From the NCBI GenBank assembly GCA_002421905.1, contig DISK01000004.1, forward strand, positions 1 to 64,000: a DNA stretch of 64,000 bases, in the 5' to 3' direction. Made by a program: the position numbers and the translations under genes. The notes under the pieces are model-generated. The model did no database searches and was not told the DNA's origin. It worked only from the letters and a program-made list of their open reading frames with translations. The DNA is from Micavibrio sp. UBA6212 (lineage in GTDB: Bacteria; Pseudomonadota; Alphaproteobacteria; Micavibrionales; Micavibrionaceae). This document shows, in pieces, positions 42,561 through 52,008 of the stretch; position 1 is the stretch's first letter, and each line of letters begins with the position of its first letter.

Positions 42561-43247
42561 ATGCCAGGAATTATCATCAATGGCCCTGCTGGGCGTCTGG
42601 AATCGCGTTATCATCACTCCAAAATCGAAAATGCCCCGTTGGCTTTGATTTTGCATCCCGCCCCTGATCGTGGGGGCACAATGAATCACCGTATCCCTTA
42701 TACGATGTTTAACACATTCAAAGAACATGGTTTTTCTGCTTTGCGCTTTAACTTTCGTGGCGTGGGGGAAAGTCAGGGTCTTTATGATAAAGGCGAAGGC
42801 GAATTGTCTGATGCCGCTGCTGCGCTTGACTGGATGCAATCAATTAACCCGAATGCGCCTTATGTCTGGGTGGGTGGTTTTGCCTTTGGCGCGTGGATCA
42901 GTATGCAACTTCTGATGCGCCGTCCGGAAATCAAAGGTTTTATCGCGGTATCTCCGCCAGCCAACGAAATTGATTTCAGTTTTCTGGCACCTTGCCCTCA
43001 ATCTGGTTTGATCCTTCAAGGCAACAAAGACAATATTGTTCCCGAACCAATGGTCGAAAAAGTGGTCGAACGCCTCAATGCCCAAAAAGGTATTGCGATT
43101 GATTACCGTGTATTGGATGGTGCCAACCATTTCTACAATGACCACATGGATCAAATGGTTGAACATATGCATGATTACCTGAATCTCCGCGCAGTCGGAA
43201 AGCCGGTTGATATGGTCACTCAGGAAAAAGCAAAAAAAGCAGCGTAA
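42561..43247 (+). CDS. Alpha/beta hydrolase, DUF-type serine hydrolase
   Basis: This hydrolase of about 228 residues starts MPGIIINGPAGRLESRY. It contains ALILHPAPDRGGTMNH and FNFRGVGESQG, typical of the small alpha/beta hydrolases found across alphaproteobacteria. Asp and His of a triad are likely in GNKDNIVP and DGANHFYNDHMDQM. The nucleophile elbow is GGFAFGAW, in which Ala replaces the usual Ser of GxSxG, so catalysis by a classical nucleophile is doubtful. An extended start at 42498 is less likely. Confidence 0.8.
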   Translation: MPGIIINGPAGRLESRYHHSKIENAPLALILHPAPDRGGTMNHRIPYTMFNTFKEHGFSALRFNFRGVGESQGLYDKGEGELSDAAAALDWMQSINPNAPYVWVGGFAFGAWISMQLLMRRPEIKGFIAVSPPANEIDFSFLAPCPQSGLILQGNKDNIVPEPMVEKVVERLNAQKGIAIDYRVLDGANHFYNDHMDQMVEHMHDYLNLRAVGKPVDMVTQEKAKKAA

Positions 43248-43258
43248 GCTGCTTTTTC
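43233..43258. terminator. Bidirectional terminator overlapping the hydrolase stop
   Basis: AAAAAGCAGC-GTAA-GCTGCTTTTT is a perfect stem-loop that includes the TAA stop codon. It separates the hydrolase gene from the convergent peroxiredoxin gene. Confidence 0.85.
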
Positions 43259-43259
43259 T

Positions 43260-43724
43260 TTATGTGCTCAAAGCTTTCAAAATTTCTTCAACATGTCCCG
43301 GAACCTTGACCTTGCGCCAGATGGAGGAAATTTTTCCTGATCCATCAATGATAAAGGTTGCACGGTCAATCCCCATATATTTGCGCCCATACATGGATTT
43401 CTCGATCCATGTTCCGTAAGCCTCGCAAAGCTTGCCATCTTCATCCGAGAGCAGCGGGAATTTCAGCCCGTATTTTTCTTTGAATTTTTTGTGCTTTTCA
43501 ATACTGTCTTTCGATACGCCAATCACTGGAACATCCAGTTTATTAAAAGCTGAAATATGATCGGTAAAAGAACAAGCTTCTTTGGTGCAACCGGATGTGT
43601 CGTCTTTGGGATAGAAATACAGAACAAAGCTTTTTCCCTTGAAGTCTTTAAGTGAAAGAACAGTTCCATCATCCGCAAGGGCGGAAAAATCAGGGGCTTT
43701 GTTGCCAATTTCGATCATGGTCAT
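43260..43724 (-). CDS. bcp: Thioredoxin-dependent peroxiredoxin (Bcp/PrxQ)
   Basis: This 154-residue enzyme reduces hydroperoxides. The peroxidatic Cys46 and resolving Cys51 lie in DDTSGCTKEAC, the Bcp/PrxQ arrangement, and RATFIIDGSGKI contains the conserved Arg. The ATG at 43724 follows AAAGGA at good spacing; the longer frame is not family-like. The gene is divergent from the AsmA-like gene. Confidence 0.95.
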   Translation of the reverse strand: MTMIEIGNKAPDFSALADDGTVLSLKDFKGKSFVLYFYPKDDTSGCTKEACSFTDHISAFNKLDVPVIGVSKDSIEKHKKFKEKYGLKFPLLSDEDGKLCEAYGTWIEKSMYGRKYMGIDRATFIIDGSGKISSIWRKVKVPGHVEEILKALST

Positions 43725-43859
43725 CTGGTATCCTTTGTATAAGATGAAGTATATAAGAAAATTGTGTGTCTTTTGGCATCTGTCAACCCGCAAAACTGGT
43801 CAGACGGAGAATATTTGCTATGATCCACGTTATATAAGGGCAGGATTTGTAAGAGGGAC

Positions 43860-46800
43860 ATGAAAGTCATTCTGAAATTCATACGTAAGACGGTCTTTCT
43901 GGTTCTGGAATTGGCTGTACTGGTGGCGGTGCTGGTGATGCTGGCAACGACATTTGTGCTGTGGAAGTTTTCCAAGGGCCCTGTCGATATGACTTTTGCT
44001 GCGGACTATGTGAAGTCGGCACTGGTCGATAAGGATTCGACCTCTAATCTGTCATTCGGTGTGATTGTTGCAGAATGGCCGGAATTTTCTGGGCCGATCA
44101 TTCTGGGGGTCAGCAATGTCAAGCTTGAAGACAACGGTCAGACGGTTCTGGACGTTCCTCAGTTGGGCATACAACTGGCCAAGCTTCCGTTTCTTGTCGG
44201 GGCGATAAGACCCGAGGCGATTGTTGTCACTAACTCGATTTTGAAAGTAATCCGGACGAAAAATGGTGGCGTTCATTTGCTGATTTCTCCTGATATTGAC
44301 GTCGCCCAAAAAGAGGAGATTGTCCAAAATGAAAAAGATTCCCTGATAACTCTGAAAGATATCGGGGAAAGCTTCTTCAAAGGAGGAAATCTTCCGGATT
44401 ATCCGGAATTAAAACCATTATCTCAACTGCAAAAAGTATCAGTGCGGAATGCCCAGATCATCGTGGATGACCATGCGTCTGGAGTAAGCTGGCAGATTCC
44501 TGATGTCGAACTTGATCTGGAACGTCAGAAAGAAAGTTTTGATTTGTCACTTTCCTATCGGGATGAGGAGACTGCAGGGAACGCAGAACAGGATGATAAA
44601 CAGACTCCCTTGTCTTCGATCTCGTTGAATTTGGCCAGAACCAATGGCGGGGTTTTGGTAAAGGGAAAAATTACGCAGGTGAATTTTGCGACGTTGTCCA
44701 GAATAGCCCTCCCTTATAGTTCGTTACTGGAACAAAAATTTGTAACGGATGGGGACATTACCGGAAGTCTCGACGATAATTGGAATCCGCAAAAAATTAA
44801 GGCGAAAATTTCTTCTGATAAAGGCGATCTAAGTCTGACTGGACTCTATGAACAACCGCTCACCTTCGGAAATATGGCGGCCAACATCACCTATGACCGC
44901 ACGGCAGGAATATTTGAAATCGGCGAAACCCATATGGATATTAATGGGGTTACTGTTTCTTTGGCGGGAGATCGCGACATCTCGGGGACACAGAAATATT
45001 TCCCTCTGACCGTCTCTATACCCAAAGTCACTTTTGACGAGATTCATAAAATGTGGCCCTCTTCTGAAAAGGCAACCATCCTTGGGGAATGGATGACCGA
45101 TAAACTCTCCGGTGCGACAGTAAAAAATCTGGAATTAACATTGCCGATCAATCTGGATGACCTCTCGGATATTCCCTCCGAAAAGATTGAGGCAAAATTC
45201 GCTTATGAGAATTTGAAAGCCGATTACCGTGCCCCGATGCTTCCCGCAGAGAAAGCCCAAGGAACGGCGACGATCAAGAACGATGTTCTCGATATCATTG
45301 TCACTTCCGGAAAAATCGCCGATCTTAAAATAAAAAAGGGCAGGGTCAATATAACCCATTTGACACACCCAACCACTATTGGTGAAGTGACAATTGACGC
45401 CGAACTCGAAGGGCCCGTCCCCACGGTTCTTGATTATATTGGTAAAGATCCGATCAATCTGGCCGATAAAATCGGACTGGATAAAAATAAGGTCAAAGGG
45501 ACTGCGGACATGAAGGTCAATGTCGTTTTTCCTGCCTTGAAAGACCTTCCTGCTGATGATGTGAAGGTAAAAGTTGATGCAACGCTTCGTGATGTGTTGT
45601 TGCCCAAAATTGTGCGTGGCCTTGATATTGCAGGGGGGCCGTTCGCACTGAAAGTTGAGGGGGGATCATTCGAAATATCCGGAAAAGGGACGCTGGATGG
45701 TCGCGATATTGATATGACATACTCGGAATATATCAATCTGGATGACGCTCCCTACAGCAGTAAAATCAGGGCATCACTGGTTTCTGATGAAAAACTCCGC
45801 CATCATTTCGGAGTTAATCTTGATGATTTTGTCGCGGGAAAAGTTCCAATCAAAATTGAGTATCTGGAACCAAAATTGGGGCAGGTCGATATTGATATAG
45901 AGGCAGATTTGACGCCGGCTCATTTCTTTGTGTCCCCGCTTGATTACTTTAAAAAAGAGGGCATAAAAGGTAAGGCAACCGCTAAGGCAATCATTCGCAA
46001 TCAGGATATCCAGTCGGTAAAAGATATAAAAATTGATATTGATGGGGGCGTGTCCGCCAACGGGGACGTTAAATTTGGTAAGCTGGGCTCTGAATGGGAT
46101 ATCGTATCGGCAAAATTTCCAAAGGTCAAAATTGGTCGCGCCAATGATTTTAATCTTGATTTGAAAATCCCACAAAAAAATACGCTGGATGTCTCTATTA
46201 CTGGCAGAGTCTTTGATGGGCGTCCGTTTATTGGCGGGGATCAGGATAACGCAGAAAAGGGAAGAACTTCTCAAAAAGAATATGCCTCCACCAAACCAAG
46301 TGGAATGGCTGTTCATGCCACGGTGAATGTGGCCAGAATAATTGGTGGTAAGGATGCTGACCAATATCTCTCCGACCCAAAAATCAAGGTTAAAACCAAT
46401 GCTCAGGACGACATTGAATTTCTTGATCTGGCAGGAAAGACACCTCACGGTAAATTGACGGTGACGCTCAAACCAAATGCATCAAAACGAATGGAGTTAA
46501 GAGTTAATTCCGACAATGCTGGTGAAGCGTTGCGCGCACTTGATTTATATAACCATGTTATCGGGGGCACACTCCAGATGCAAGGAACGCAGATTGCAGG
46601 TGGTGGACTAAACGATATTTCCGGACGCGGACGAATAATGGATTTTACCGTTATCAAGGCTCCTATTCTGGCAAAATTCATTAACCTGTTCTCGCTATCC
46701 GGCCTTTCGGAATTGTTACAGAATAAAGGAATTGAATTTGAAAAACTGCGAACCTCCTTCGAATGGAGAAAACAAAATGGAGACCGGATTATTTTCTTGA

Positions 46801-47159
46801 AAAATGGTCGGACGTCCGGTGCGTCAATTGGGTTGAGTTTTTCTGGTACGATCAATCAAACCAAGGGTCAAACCAATCTCGAAGGGACAGTGGTTCCAAT
46901 GTCTCAAGTCAATACGATGGTTGCCAAGATTCCGTTGCTTGGTAAAATTCTAGGCGGATCAAGCGGCAGCCTGATTGCGGCGACCTATACCATGAAGGGG
47001 CCAAATGATGACCCGAGCGTCTTTATCAATCCTCTGTCGGTTCTGACGCCGGGCTTCTTGCGCTCTTTGCTGTTTGAAGGGGATAACGATTACGATGATA
47101 TGGAAGAACAGGAAAAAAAGGCTCCGTCAAAACAGACGAAGCCTCACTATAACCGATAG
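43860..47159 (+). CDS. Large AsmA-like protein (DUF3971 / YhdP-type)
   Basis: This 1099-residue protein has one N-terminal membrane helix (about 10-33) and a very long region of repeating beta strands. It ends in an AsmA-like C-terminal domain (GLSGLLQNKG..GRTSGASIGLSFSGT..NLEGTVVPMSQVNTM). Such proteins span the periplasm and are thought to conduct phospholipids between the membranes. The order and length fit the alphaproteobacterial YhdP-like family. A terminator for the convergent tyrS gene lies inside its 3' end. Confidence 0.85.
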   Translation: MKVILKFIRKTVFLVLELAVLVAVLVMLATTFVLWKFSKGPVDMTFAADYVKSALVDKDSTSNLSFGVIVAEWPEFSGPIILGVSNVKLEDNGQTVLDVPQLGIQLAKLPFLVGAIRPEAIVVTNSILKVIRTKNGGVHLLISPDIDVAQKEEIVQNEKDSLITLKDIGESFFKGGNLPDYPELKPLSQLQKVSVRNAQIIVDDHASGVSWQIPDVELDLERQKESFDLSLSYRDEETAGNAEQDDKQTPLSSISLNLARTNGGVLVKGKITQVNFATLSRIALPYSSLLEQKFVTDGDITGSLDDNWNPQKIKAKISSDKGDLSLTGLYEQPLTFGNMAANITYDRTAGIFEIGETHMDINGVTVSLAGDRDISGTQKYFPLTVSIPKVTFDEIHKMWPSSEKATILGEWMTDKLSGATVKNLELTLPINLDDLSDIPSEKIEAKFAYENLKADYRAPMLPAEKAQGTATIKNDVLDIIVTSGKIADLKIKKGRVNITHLTHPTTIGEVTIDAELEGPVPTVLDYIGKDPINLADKIGLDKNKVKGTADMKVNVVFPALKDLPADDVKVKVDATLRDVLLPKIVRGLDIAGGPFALKVEGGSFEISGKGTLDGRDIDMTYSEYINLDDAPYSSKIRASLVSDEKLRHHFGVNLDDFVAGKVPIKIEYLEPKLGQVDIDIEADLTPAHFFVSPLDYFKKEGIKGKATAKAIIRNQDIQSVKDIKIDIDGGVSANGDVKFGKLGSEWDIVSAKFPKVKIGRANDFNLDLKIPQKNTLDVSITGRVFDGRPFIGGDQDNAEKGRTSQKEYASTKPSGMAVHATVNVARIIGGKDADQYLSDPKIKVKTNAQDDIEFLDLAGKTPHGKLTVTLKPNASKRMELRVNSDNAGEALRALDLYNHVIGGTLQMQGTQIAGGGLNDISGRGRIMDFTVIKAPILAKFINLFSLSGLSELLQNKGIEFEKLRTSFEWRKQNGDRIIFLKNGRTSGASIGLSFSGTINQTKGQTNLEGTVVPMSQVNTMVAKIPLLGKILGGSSGSLIAATYTMKGPNDDPSVFINPLSVLTPGFLRSLLFEGDNDYDDMEEQEKKAPSKQTKPHYNR
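47113..47143 (-). terminator. Terminator of tyrS, inside the AsmA-like gene
   Basis: Read on the minus strand, GGCTTCGTC-TGTTTT-GACGGAGCC followed by seven T is a classic rho-independent terminator, 25 bases after the tyrS stop. It is encoded within the last codons of the convergent gene. Confidence 0.75.
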
Positions 47160-47167
47160 AAAAATGA

Positions 47168-48436
47168 TTATGCTCTGATTTTTATCAGGGCATGTTTCTT
47201 TTTACCCGAAGACACTTTGATATATCCGTCGCCGGTCATATCTGACAATGTCACCAACTGCGCACCGTCAGACACAGACGCATCATTGATCTTGGCTCCA
47301 CCACCTTGAACAAGGCGCTTGGCCTCGCCGTTCGTGGAAACCAGACCAGTTTCGCGCAAAGCATCAATGACACTCATGCCCGTTTTCAGGATGTCTTCCG
47401 GCACTTCGATAAAAGGCAGATTGTCCCCAACGCTGCCTTGCTCGAAGGTCATGCGGGCAGTTTCTGCGGCTTCTAGGGCGGCTTGTTCTCCATGGCATAA
47501 TTTTGTGGCCTCGAACGCGAGAATTTTCTTGGCTTCGTTGATCTCGGCATCCTTTAATTGTTCCAACTTGGCAATCTCGTCCATCGGCATCGTGGTAAAC
47601 AGTTTCAGGAAACGACCAACATCGGCGTCCTCTGTGTTGCGCCAGTACTGCCAGTAATCATACGGGCTGCACATATCGCCACGCAACCAGACGGCCCCGC
47701 CTTCGGTTTTGCCCATCTTTCCACCCGAAGCCGTGGTCAATAAAGGACAGGTCAGAACGAACAATTCCTTGCCCAGTTTCTTATGGGTCAGATCAACACC
47801 GTTAATCATATTGCCCCACTGGTCAGACCCGCCCATTTGCAGGACAATATCTCGGGTCTGGTGCAAATGCATGAAATCATATCCCTGCATAATCATATAA
47901 TTGAACTCGAGGAACGTCAGGGGCTGCTCACGGTCGAGACGCAGCTTGACCGAGTCAAATGACAACATGCGGTTGATCGTAAAATACGTTCCGTAATCGC
48001 GCAGGAATTCCATGTAATTGAGTTTCAAAATCCAGTCAGCATTATTGAGCATCTCGGCATCGTTCTTGCCAGTGCCATAGGTGATAAACTGGGCATAACA
48101 TTCTTTGATGCTCTCGACGTTGGCCTGAATATCCTCTGTGGTCAAAAGGGGGCGTGTTTTATCTTTGAACGAGGGGTCGCCGATCATGGCGGTGGCACCC
48201 CCGACAAGCGTATAGGGTTTATGACCGGTTTTCTGGAACCAGTGCATCATCATCACAGGAACCAGATGCCCGATGTGAAGACTTTTCCCTGTCGGGTCAA
48301 ATCCGCAATAGGCACTTTGTACCCCCGAAGCCAGCTTGGCGTCCAAACCGTCCATATTGGAACATTGGTGGATGAAACCACGTTCGGAAATAATATTCAA
48401 AAAATCTGATTTGTACTGTGATTTGTGCTGGGTCAT
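47168..48436 (-). CDS. tyrS: Tyrosyl-tRNA synthetase
   Basis: This class I enzyme of 422 residues charges tRNA-Tyr. The HIGH motif is SLHIGHLVP near residues 53-61, the KMSKS-equivalent is GKMGKTEGG near 243, and the tyrosine-binding MGGSDQWGNM is present. A C-terminal S4 RNA-binding domain (AKRLVQGGGAKIND) completes the protein. It is divergent from anmK, with a 41-base spacer. Confidence 0.97.
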   Translation of the reverse strand: MTQHKSQYKSDFLNIISERGFIHQCSNMDGLDAKLASGVQSAYCGFDPTGKSLHIGHLVPVMMMHWFQKTGHKPYTLVGGATAMIGDPSFKDKTRPLLTTEDIQANVESIKECYAQFITYGTGKNDAEMLNNADWILKLNYMEFLRDYGTYFTINRMLSFDSVKLRLDREQPLTFLEFNYMIMQGYDFMHLHQTRDIVLQMGGSDQWGNMINGVDLTHKKLGKELFVLTCPLLTTASGGKMGKTEGGAVWLRGDMCSPYDYWQYWRNTEDADVGRFLKLFTTMPMDEIAKLEQLKDAEINEAKKILAFEATKLCHGEQAALEAAETARMTFEQGSVGDNLPFIEVPEDILKTGMSVIDALRETGLVSTNGEAKRLVQGGGAKINDASVSDGAQLVTLSDMTGDGYIKVSSGKKKHALIKIRA

Positions 48437-48477
48437 TCTTCTCTACGCTTTGTTTTTGCAGACTTTTATGCTAGCAA

Positions 48478-49590
48478 ATGGACATGACTTTGCCAACGAC
48501 TTTTCCTAAAACTTATAAAACTCTGGGGTTGATGTCCGGCACGTCTCTGGACGGCGTTGACGTGGCGCTGATTGAAACAGACGGGCAGGGCACGGTTATT
48601 CCTTTGGGGTTCTTGTATGTGCCCTATCCGGACGCATTGCGGCTGCGCGTGAAAAATCATTTTGGCACCAAAGACAAAACACCTGAAACCGAAGCGGTCG
48701 AACGGGATTTGACGTTATTTCACGCCGATGCCGTTCGTGCATTTTTGGTGCAGGAAAATCTGGATAAAACCGATATTGATGTGGTGGGCTTTCACGGTCA
48801 AACGCTCTATCACGACCCTGATCATGGTTTCACATGGCAAATCGGCGATGGTGAACTTCTGGCAAACGAACTTGGCATAAATGTCGTTAATGACTTCCGC
48901 GCCAATGATGTTAAACAGGGGGGGCAGGGCGCACCATTGATCCCGATCTATCATTATGCGCGGGCGCGGTCATCCAACCTGAAACGCCCCGTGGCGATTT
49001 TGAATATCGGTGGTGTTTCGAATGTGACATGGATCGACGGCAACGAAGATGATCTGGTCGCGTTTGACTGTGGCCCGGGGAATGCATTGCTTGATGATCT
49101 GGTGTCGAAAATGACGGGCGAACGGTTCGATCAGGATGCAGGCTGGGCACGTCAGGGAAAGGCAGACCGCGATGTGCTGGAACGCTGGTTATCCCATGAC
49201 TATTTCAAAAAACCAGCCCCAAAATCACTCGACCGCGATGCATGGGATGTCAAAACCATTTCGAATTTTCCCCTGCCTGATGCAGCGGCAACGCTCACGG
49301 CCTTTACCGTCGAAGCCATTGTAAAGGGGGCTGAACTTTTCCCCGAACCTGCCAAAGAATGGTACGTCACCGGCGGCGGGCGGCTTAACCCTGCGATGAT
49401 GGCGGGGCTGGCGAACGCCCTCAAAGTGCCTGTTCTTCCGGTCGAACAGATTGGCTGGAACGGCGATGCATTAGAAGCCGAAGGCTTCGCCTATATGGCG
49501 GTTCGCAAATTGCTGGATTTACCAATCTCTTTCCCAAAAACCACGGGCTGCGCCGAACCACTGACGGGCGGTAAACTCCATAAACAATAG
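48478..49590 (+). CDS. anmK: Anhydro-N-acetylmuramic acid kinase
   Basis: AnmK phosphorylates anhydroMurNAc released by lytic transglycosylases such as MltG, in peptidoglycan recycling. The 370 residues begin with the ATP-binding GLMSGTSLDGVDVALIE. GFHGQTLYHDP holds the active-site region, and NIGGVSNVTWID and GPGNALLDDL are typical. A start two codons downstream (MTLPTTF) is equally possible. Confidence 0.96.
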   Translation: MDMTLPTTFPKTYKTLGLMSGTSLDGVDVALIETDGQGTVIPLGFLYVPYPDALRLRVKNHFGTKDKTPETEAVERDLTLFHADAVRAFLVQENLDKTDIDVVGFHGQTLYHDPDHGFTWQIGDGELLANELGINVVNDFRANDVKQGGQGAPLIPIYHYARARSSNLKRPVAILNIGGVSNVTWIDGNEDDLVAFDCGPGNALLDDLVSKMTGERFDQDAGWARQGKADRDVLERWLSHDYFKKPAPKSLDRDAWDVKTISNFPLPDAAATLTAFTVEAIVKGAELFPEPAKEWYVTGGGRLNPAMMAGLANALKVPVLPVEQIGWNGDALEAEGFAYMAVRKLLDLPISFPKTTGCAEPLTGGKLHKQ

Positions 49591-49610
49591 AGTATCTACC
49601 ACCCGATCGT

Positions 49611-49643
49611 CATTGCGAGGAGCTATAGCAACGAAGCAACCCA
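49611..49643 (-). repeat. Interspersed repeat, inverted copy 5
   Basis: CATTGCGAGGAGCTATAGCA followed by ACGAAGCAACCCAG is the inverse of the repeat found at 7885 and 8198. It fills the 95-base gap between anmK and the ParA-like gene, so the family is dispersed in the genome. Confidence 0.65.
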
Positions 49644-49685
49644 GAAAAAGATCTGCAGACGCTGCGGTGAAAATATAATTGGAAT

Positions 49686-50345
49686 TTAAGCAGCCTTACT
49701 CTCGTCTTTTACAGACTTGTGCTTTTTGATTTCCTTGATCAAGGATTGCATTTCTATTGATGCCATTCCGCGCGCGTCATATTCATGAACACCCAACCCG
49801 TGCATAATAGACGATGCAAAGGCCACACGGTTGCCCAATGTTGATTTGGCAACCTGAATATTCATGTTGATCAATTTTTCCTGAATGGATGTATTGAGGT
49901 TGGAACGGGCAGGGACGCGGTTCATCACCAGCATCAACGGTTTTTTCTCTTGCATGATAATCTTGATGGTCGGCGCACACGCCCAGACATCAAGCGGAGA
50001 AGGTTGCATCGGCATCAACACCAGATCCGCCAACCGGATCGCAATGCTTGACTCACTTTCGGCATGGGGGGGCGTATCAATCACGATATAATCGAACTCG
50101 CGCTGCATGCGCGGGAGTTCGCGCATCATCTTCCACCCTTGGGTCTGGAATAATGTAATCTTGTTCTTGCGACCCAAAGTCTGGCACCGCATTTTGTGCC
50201 ATTCGGTCAATGATCCTTGCGGATCGACATCAACAATCAGAACTTTACCGCCGGTCTGGTCAAAAGACGCAGCAAGTTGAGCCGACAGGGTGGTTTTTCC
50301 TGCTCCACCCTTGTGCTGGGCAATGGTAAATACTTTTCCGGTCAT
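49686..50345 (-). CDS. Orphan ParA/MinD-like ATPase
   Basis: This 219-residue P-loop protein has the deviant Walker A QHKGGAGKTTLSA at the N-terminus, IVDVDPQGSLTEW, and the Walker B-like IVIDTPPH. There is no ParB gene beside it. The C-terminus is a basic helix (LIKEIKKHKSVKDESKAA). ParA-like proteins position cargo such as plasmids, chemoreceptors or carboxysomes; the cargo here is unknown. Confidence 0.85.
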   Translation of the reverse strand: MTGKVFTIAQHKGGAGKTTLSAQLAASFDQTGGKVLIVDVDPQGSLTEWHKMRCQTLGRKNKITLFQTQGWKMMRELPRMQREFDYIVIDTPPHAESESSIAIRLADLVLMPMQPSPLDVWACAPTIKIIMQEKKPLMLVMNRVPARSNLNTSIQEKLINMNIQVAKSTLGNRVAFASSIMHGLGVHEYDARGMASIEMQSLIKEIKKHKSVKDESKAA

Positions 50346-50467
50346 TTTTATCCTCTGGAACAGCCCTATCTAAGGTAAAGTCGATCCAAAAGGCAAGCTT
50401 ATTTACAAAACTGTTCGAAATTGGACAATTTATTGCCCGAAATGGCAAAAAAGTTTATCCTGAGAGG

Positions 50468-51010
50468 ATGAGTGTCTTTGACAGCATCTATTCAATCATT
50501 GTGATCCTGATTTTTTCAGGGATCGCCATTTCCCTGATTTACGAGAAAAAAGCTCGTATTTCCCCGACACCTGTTTTGCCCGCTGTGCGCGCCAAAGTGA
50601 TGGCGATGCTGGACGCACAGAAGATGACCCCCGACAATATCGTCGATCTGGGCTGTGGCTGGGGCGGTTTGGTACTGAAACTGAAACGGCTTTATCCGGT
50701 GTGCAAAGTGACCGGATTTGAAATTTCACCACTGCCTTTCTGGTTTTCCCGCCTGCGAACCTCTCTGTCATCCAGAGTTCATATAATGCGTAAAAACTTC
50801 TTTGATAAGGATATTTCAAACAACGATATTGTAACGTGTTATTTGTCGCCGTATCACATGGAAAAACTCAAACCACAACTGGAAAATCTCAAATCCGGCA
50901 GTGTGGTTATTTCCTGCTCATTCCCGATAAAAGACTGGATACCGGTGCAAACCGAATATGTGCGCGGTATTTTTGTTATGATTCCTGTTTTCATGTACAT
51001 CATAAAATAA
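50468..51010 (+). CDS. Membrane-anchored SAM-dependent methyltransferase
   Basis: This 180-residue protein has one N-terminal membrane helix (IYSIIVILIFSGIAISLIY). A class I methyltransferase core follows, with motif I VDLGCGWGGLVLKLKR near residues 61-76 and the acidic residue of TGFEIS binding the SAM ribose. The substrate is unknown. It ends 11 bases before the Sua5 gene and is probably co-transcribed with it. Confidence 0.8.
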   Translation: MSVFDSIYSIIVILIFSGIAISLIYEKKARISPTPVLPAVRAKVMAMLDAQKMTPDNIVDLGCGWGGLVLKLKRLYPVCKVTGFEISPLPFWFSRLRTSLSSRVHIMRKNFFDKDISNNDIVTCYLSPYHMEKLKPQLENLKSGSVVISCSFPIKDWIPVQTEYVRGIFVMIPVFMYIIK

Positions 51011-51021
51011 TATAAAGGCGC

Positions 51022-52005
51022 ATGACCAAAATAGCCGCCCCAACCCCCGAAATTTTAACTGAAGCTGCCGGAATTCTCCGTGAAGGGGGGCTGGTCGCGT
51101 TCCCGACAGAAACTGTTTACGGGCTTGGCGCCGATGCAACCAATGGCGAGGCTGTGGCGCGGATCTTCGCCGCCAAAGGCCGCCCGAGCTTTAATCCGTT
51201 GATCTCTCACGGGGCCGATTTGAATATGCTTTTGAACGAAGCCGAATTTGATGATCGCGCCTTGGCTCTGGCTGACAAATTCTGGCCGGGGCCGCTCACC
51301 ATGATTCTTCCTCGCAAAGAGTCTGGAAAAATATCCGATCTGGCCTGTGCCGGATTAAAAACCGTGGCACTACGCATTCCCGATCATCCTGTGGCGCTTC
51401 AATTGATTGCCCAGGCTGGAATACCGATAGCCGCGCCCAGTGCCAATGCCTCGGGAACGTTAAGCCCGACAGCGCCACATCATGTGGCGGACAGCTTGGG
51501 CGATGCCGTTCCACTTATCCTTGCTGGCGGGGCAACACAATTCGGTCTGGAATCGACGGTTGTCGATTTATCGGGTGCTGACACGGTGATTGTTCGTGCT
51601 GGGGCATTAACGGCCGAAGACCTTGCGGATTGTATCGGTGGGGATGTGACATATGAACTTGCTGCAACGGATAACCCTCGTTCTCCGGGGCAATTACTAA
51701 AACATTACGCCCCCAATATCCCGATTAGGCTTAGAGCGGTAGATGTAGCGCCGGACGAAGCCTTACTGGCGTTTGGCTCAACCAAATTTATGGGGATTCG
51801 TGGCGGGGGAAAGGCCAGCGATTTGCCGAACAGCCAAATCCGCAATCTCTCGGAAACGGGGGATTTGCTGGAAGCCGCCGCCAATCTGTTTGCCATGATC
51901 CGTCAATTGGATAACCCATCCAACAAAGCCATTGCCGTGATGGATATCCCCGATACTGGCATCGGGATTGCTATCAATGACCGTTTAAGTCGGGCAGCTC
52001 AATAA
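51022..52005 (+). CDS. tsaC: L-threonylcarbamoyladenylate synthase, Sua5 type
   Basis: This enzyme makes the threonylcarbamoyl-AMP used for t6A37 in tRNAs reading ANN codons. Its 327 residues include the YrdC domain (GLVAFPTETVYGLGADA, near residues 22-38, then KGRPSFNPL, PSANASGTLSPT and ESTVVDLS). The linker SPGQLLKHYAPN leads into a C-terminal Sua5 domain, so this is the long form. It is convergent with the transglycosylase gene, with only three bases between stops. Confidence 0.94.
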   Translation: MTKIAAPTPEILTEAAGILREGGLVAFPTETVYGLGADATNGEAVARIFAAKGRPSFNPLISHGADLNMLLNEAEFDDRALALADKFWPGPLTMILPRKESGKISDLACAGLKTVALRIPDHPVALQLIAQAGIPIAAPSANASGTLSPTAPHHVADSLGDAVPLILAGGATQFGLESTVVDLSGADTVIVRAGALTAEDLADCIGGDVTYELAATDNPRSPGQLLKHYAPNIPIRLRAVDVAPDEALLAFGSTKFMGIRGGGKASDLPNSQIRNLSETGDLLEAAANLFAMIRQLDNPSNKAIAVMDIPDTGIGIAINDRLSRAAQ

Positions 52006-52008
52006 AAT

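Noticed and set aside
45774..46448. 224-codon frame antisense to the AsmA-like gene
   Set aside because: It has no recognisable domain or start signal and sits inside a coherent 1099-residue gene.
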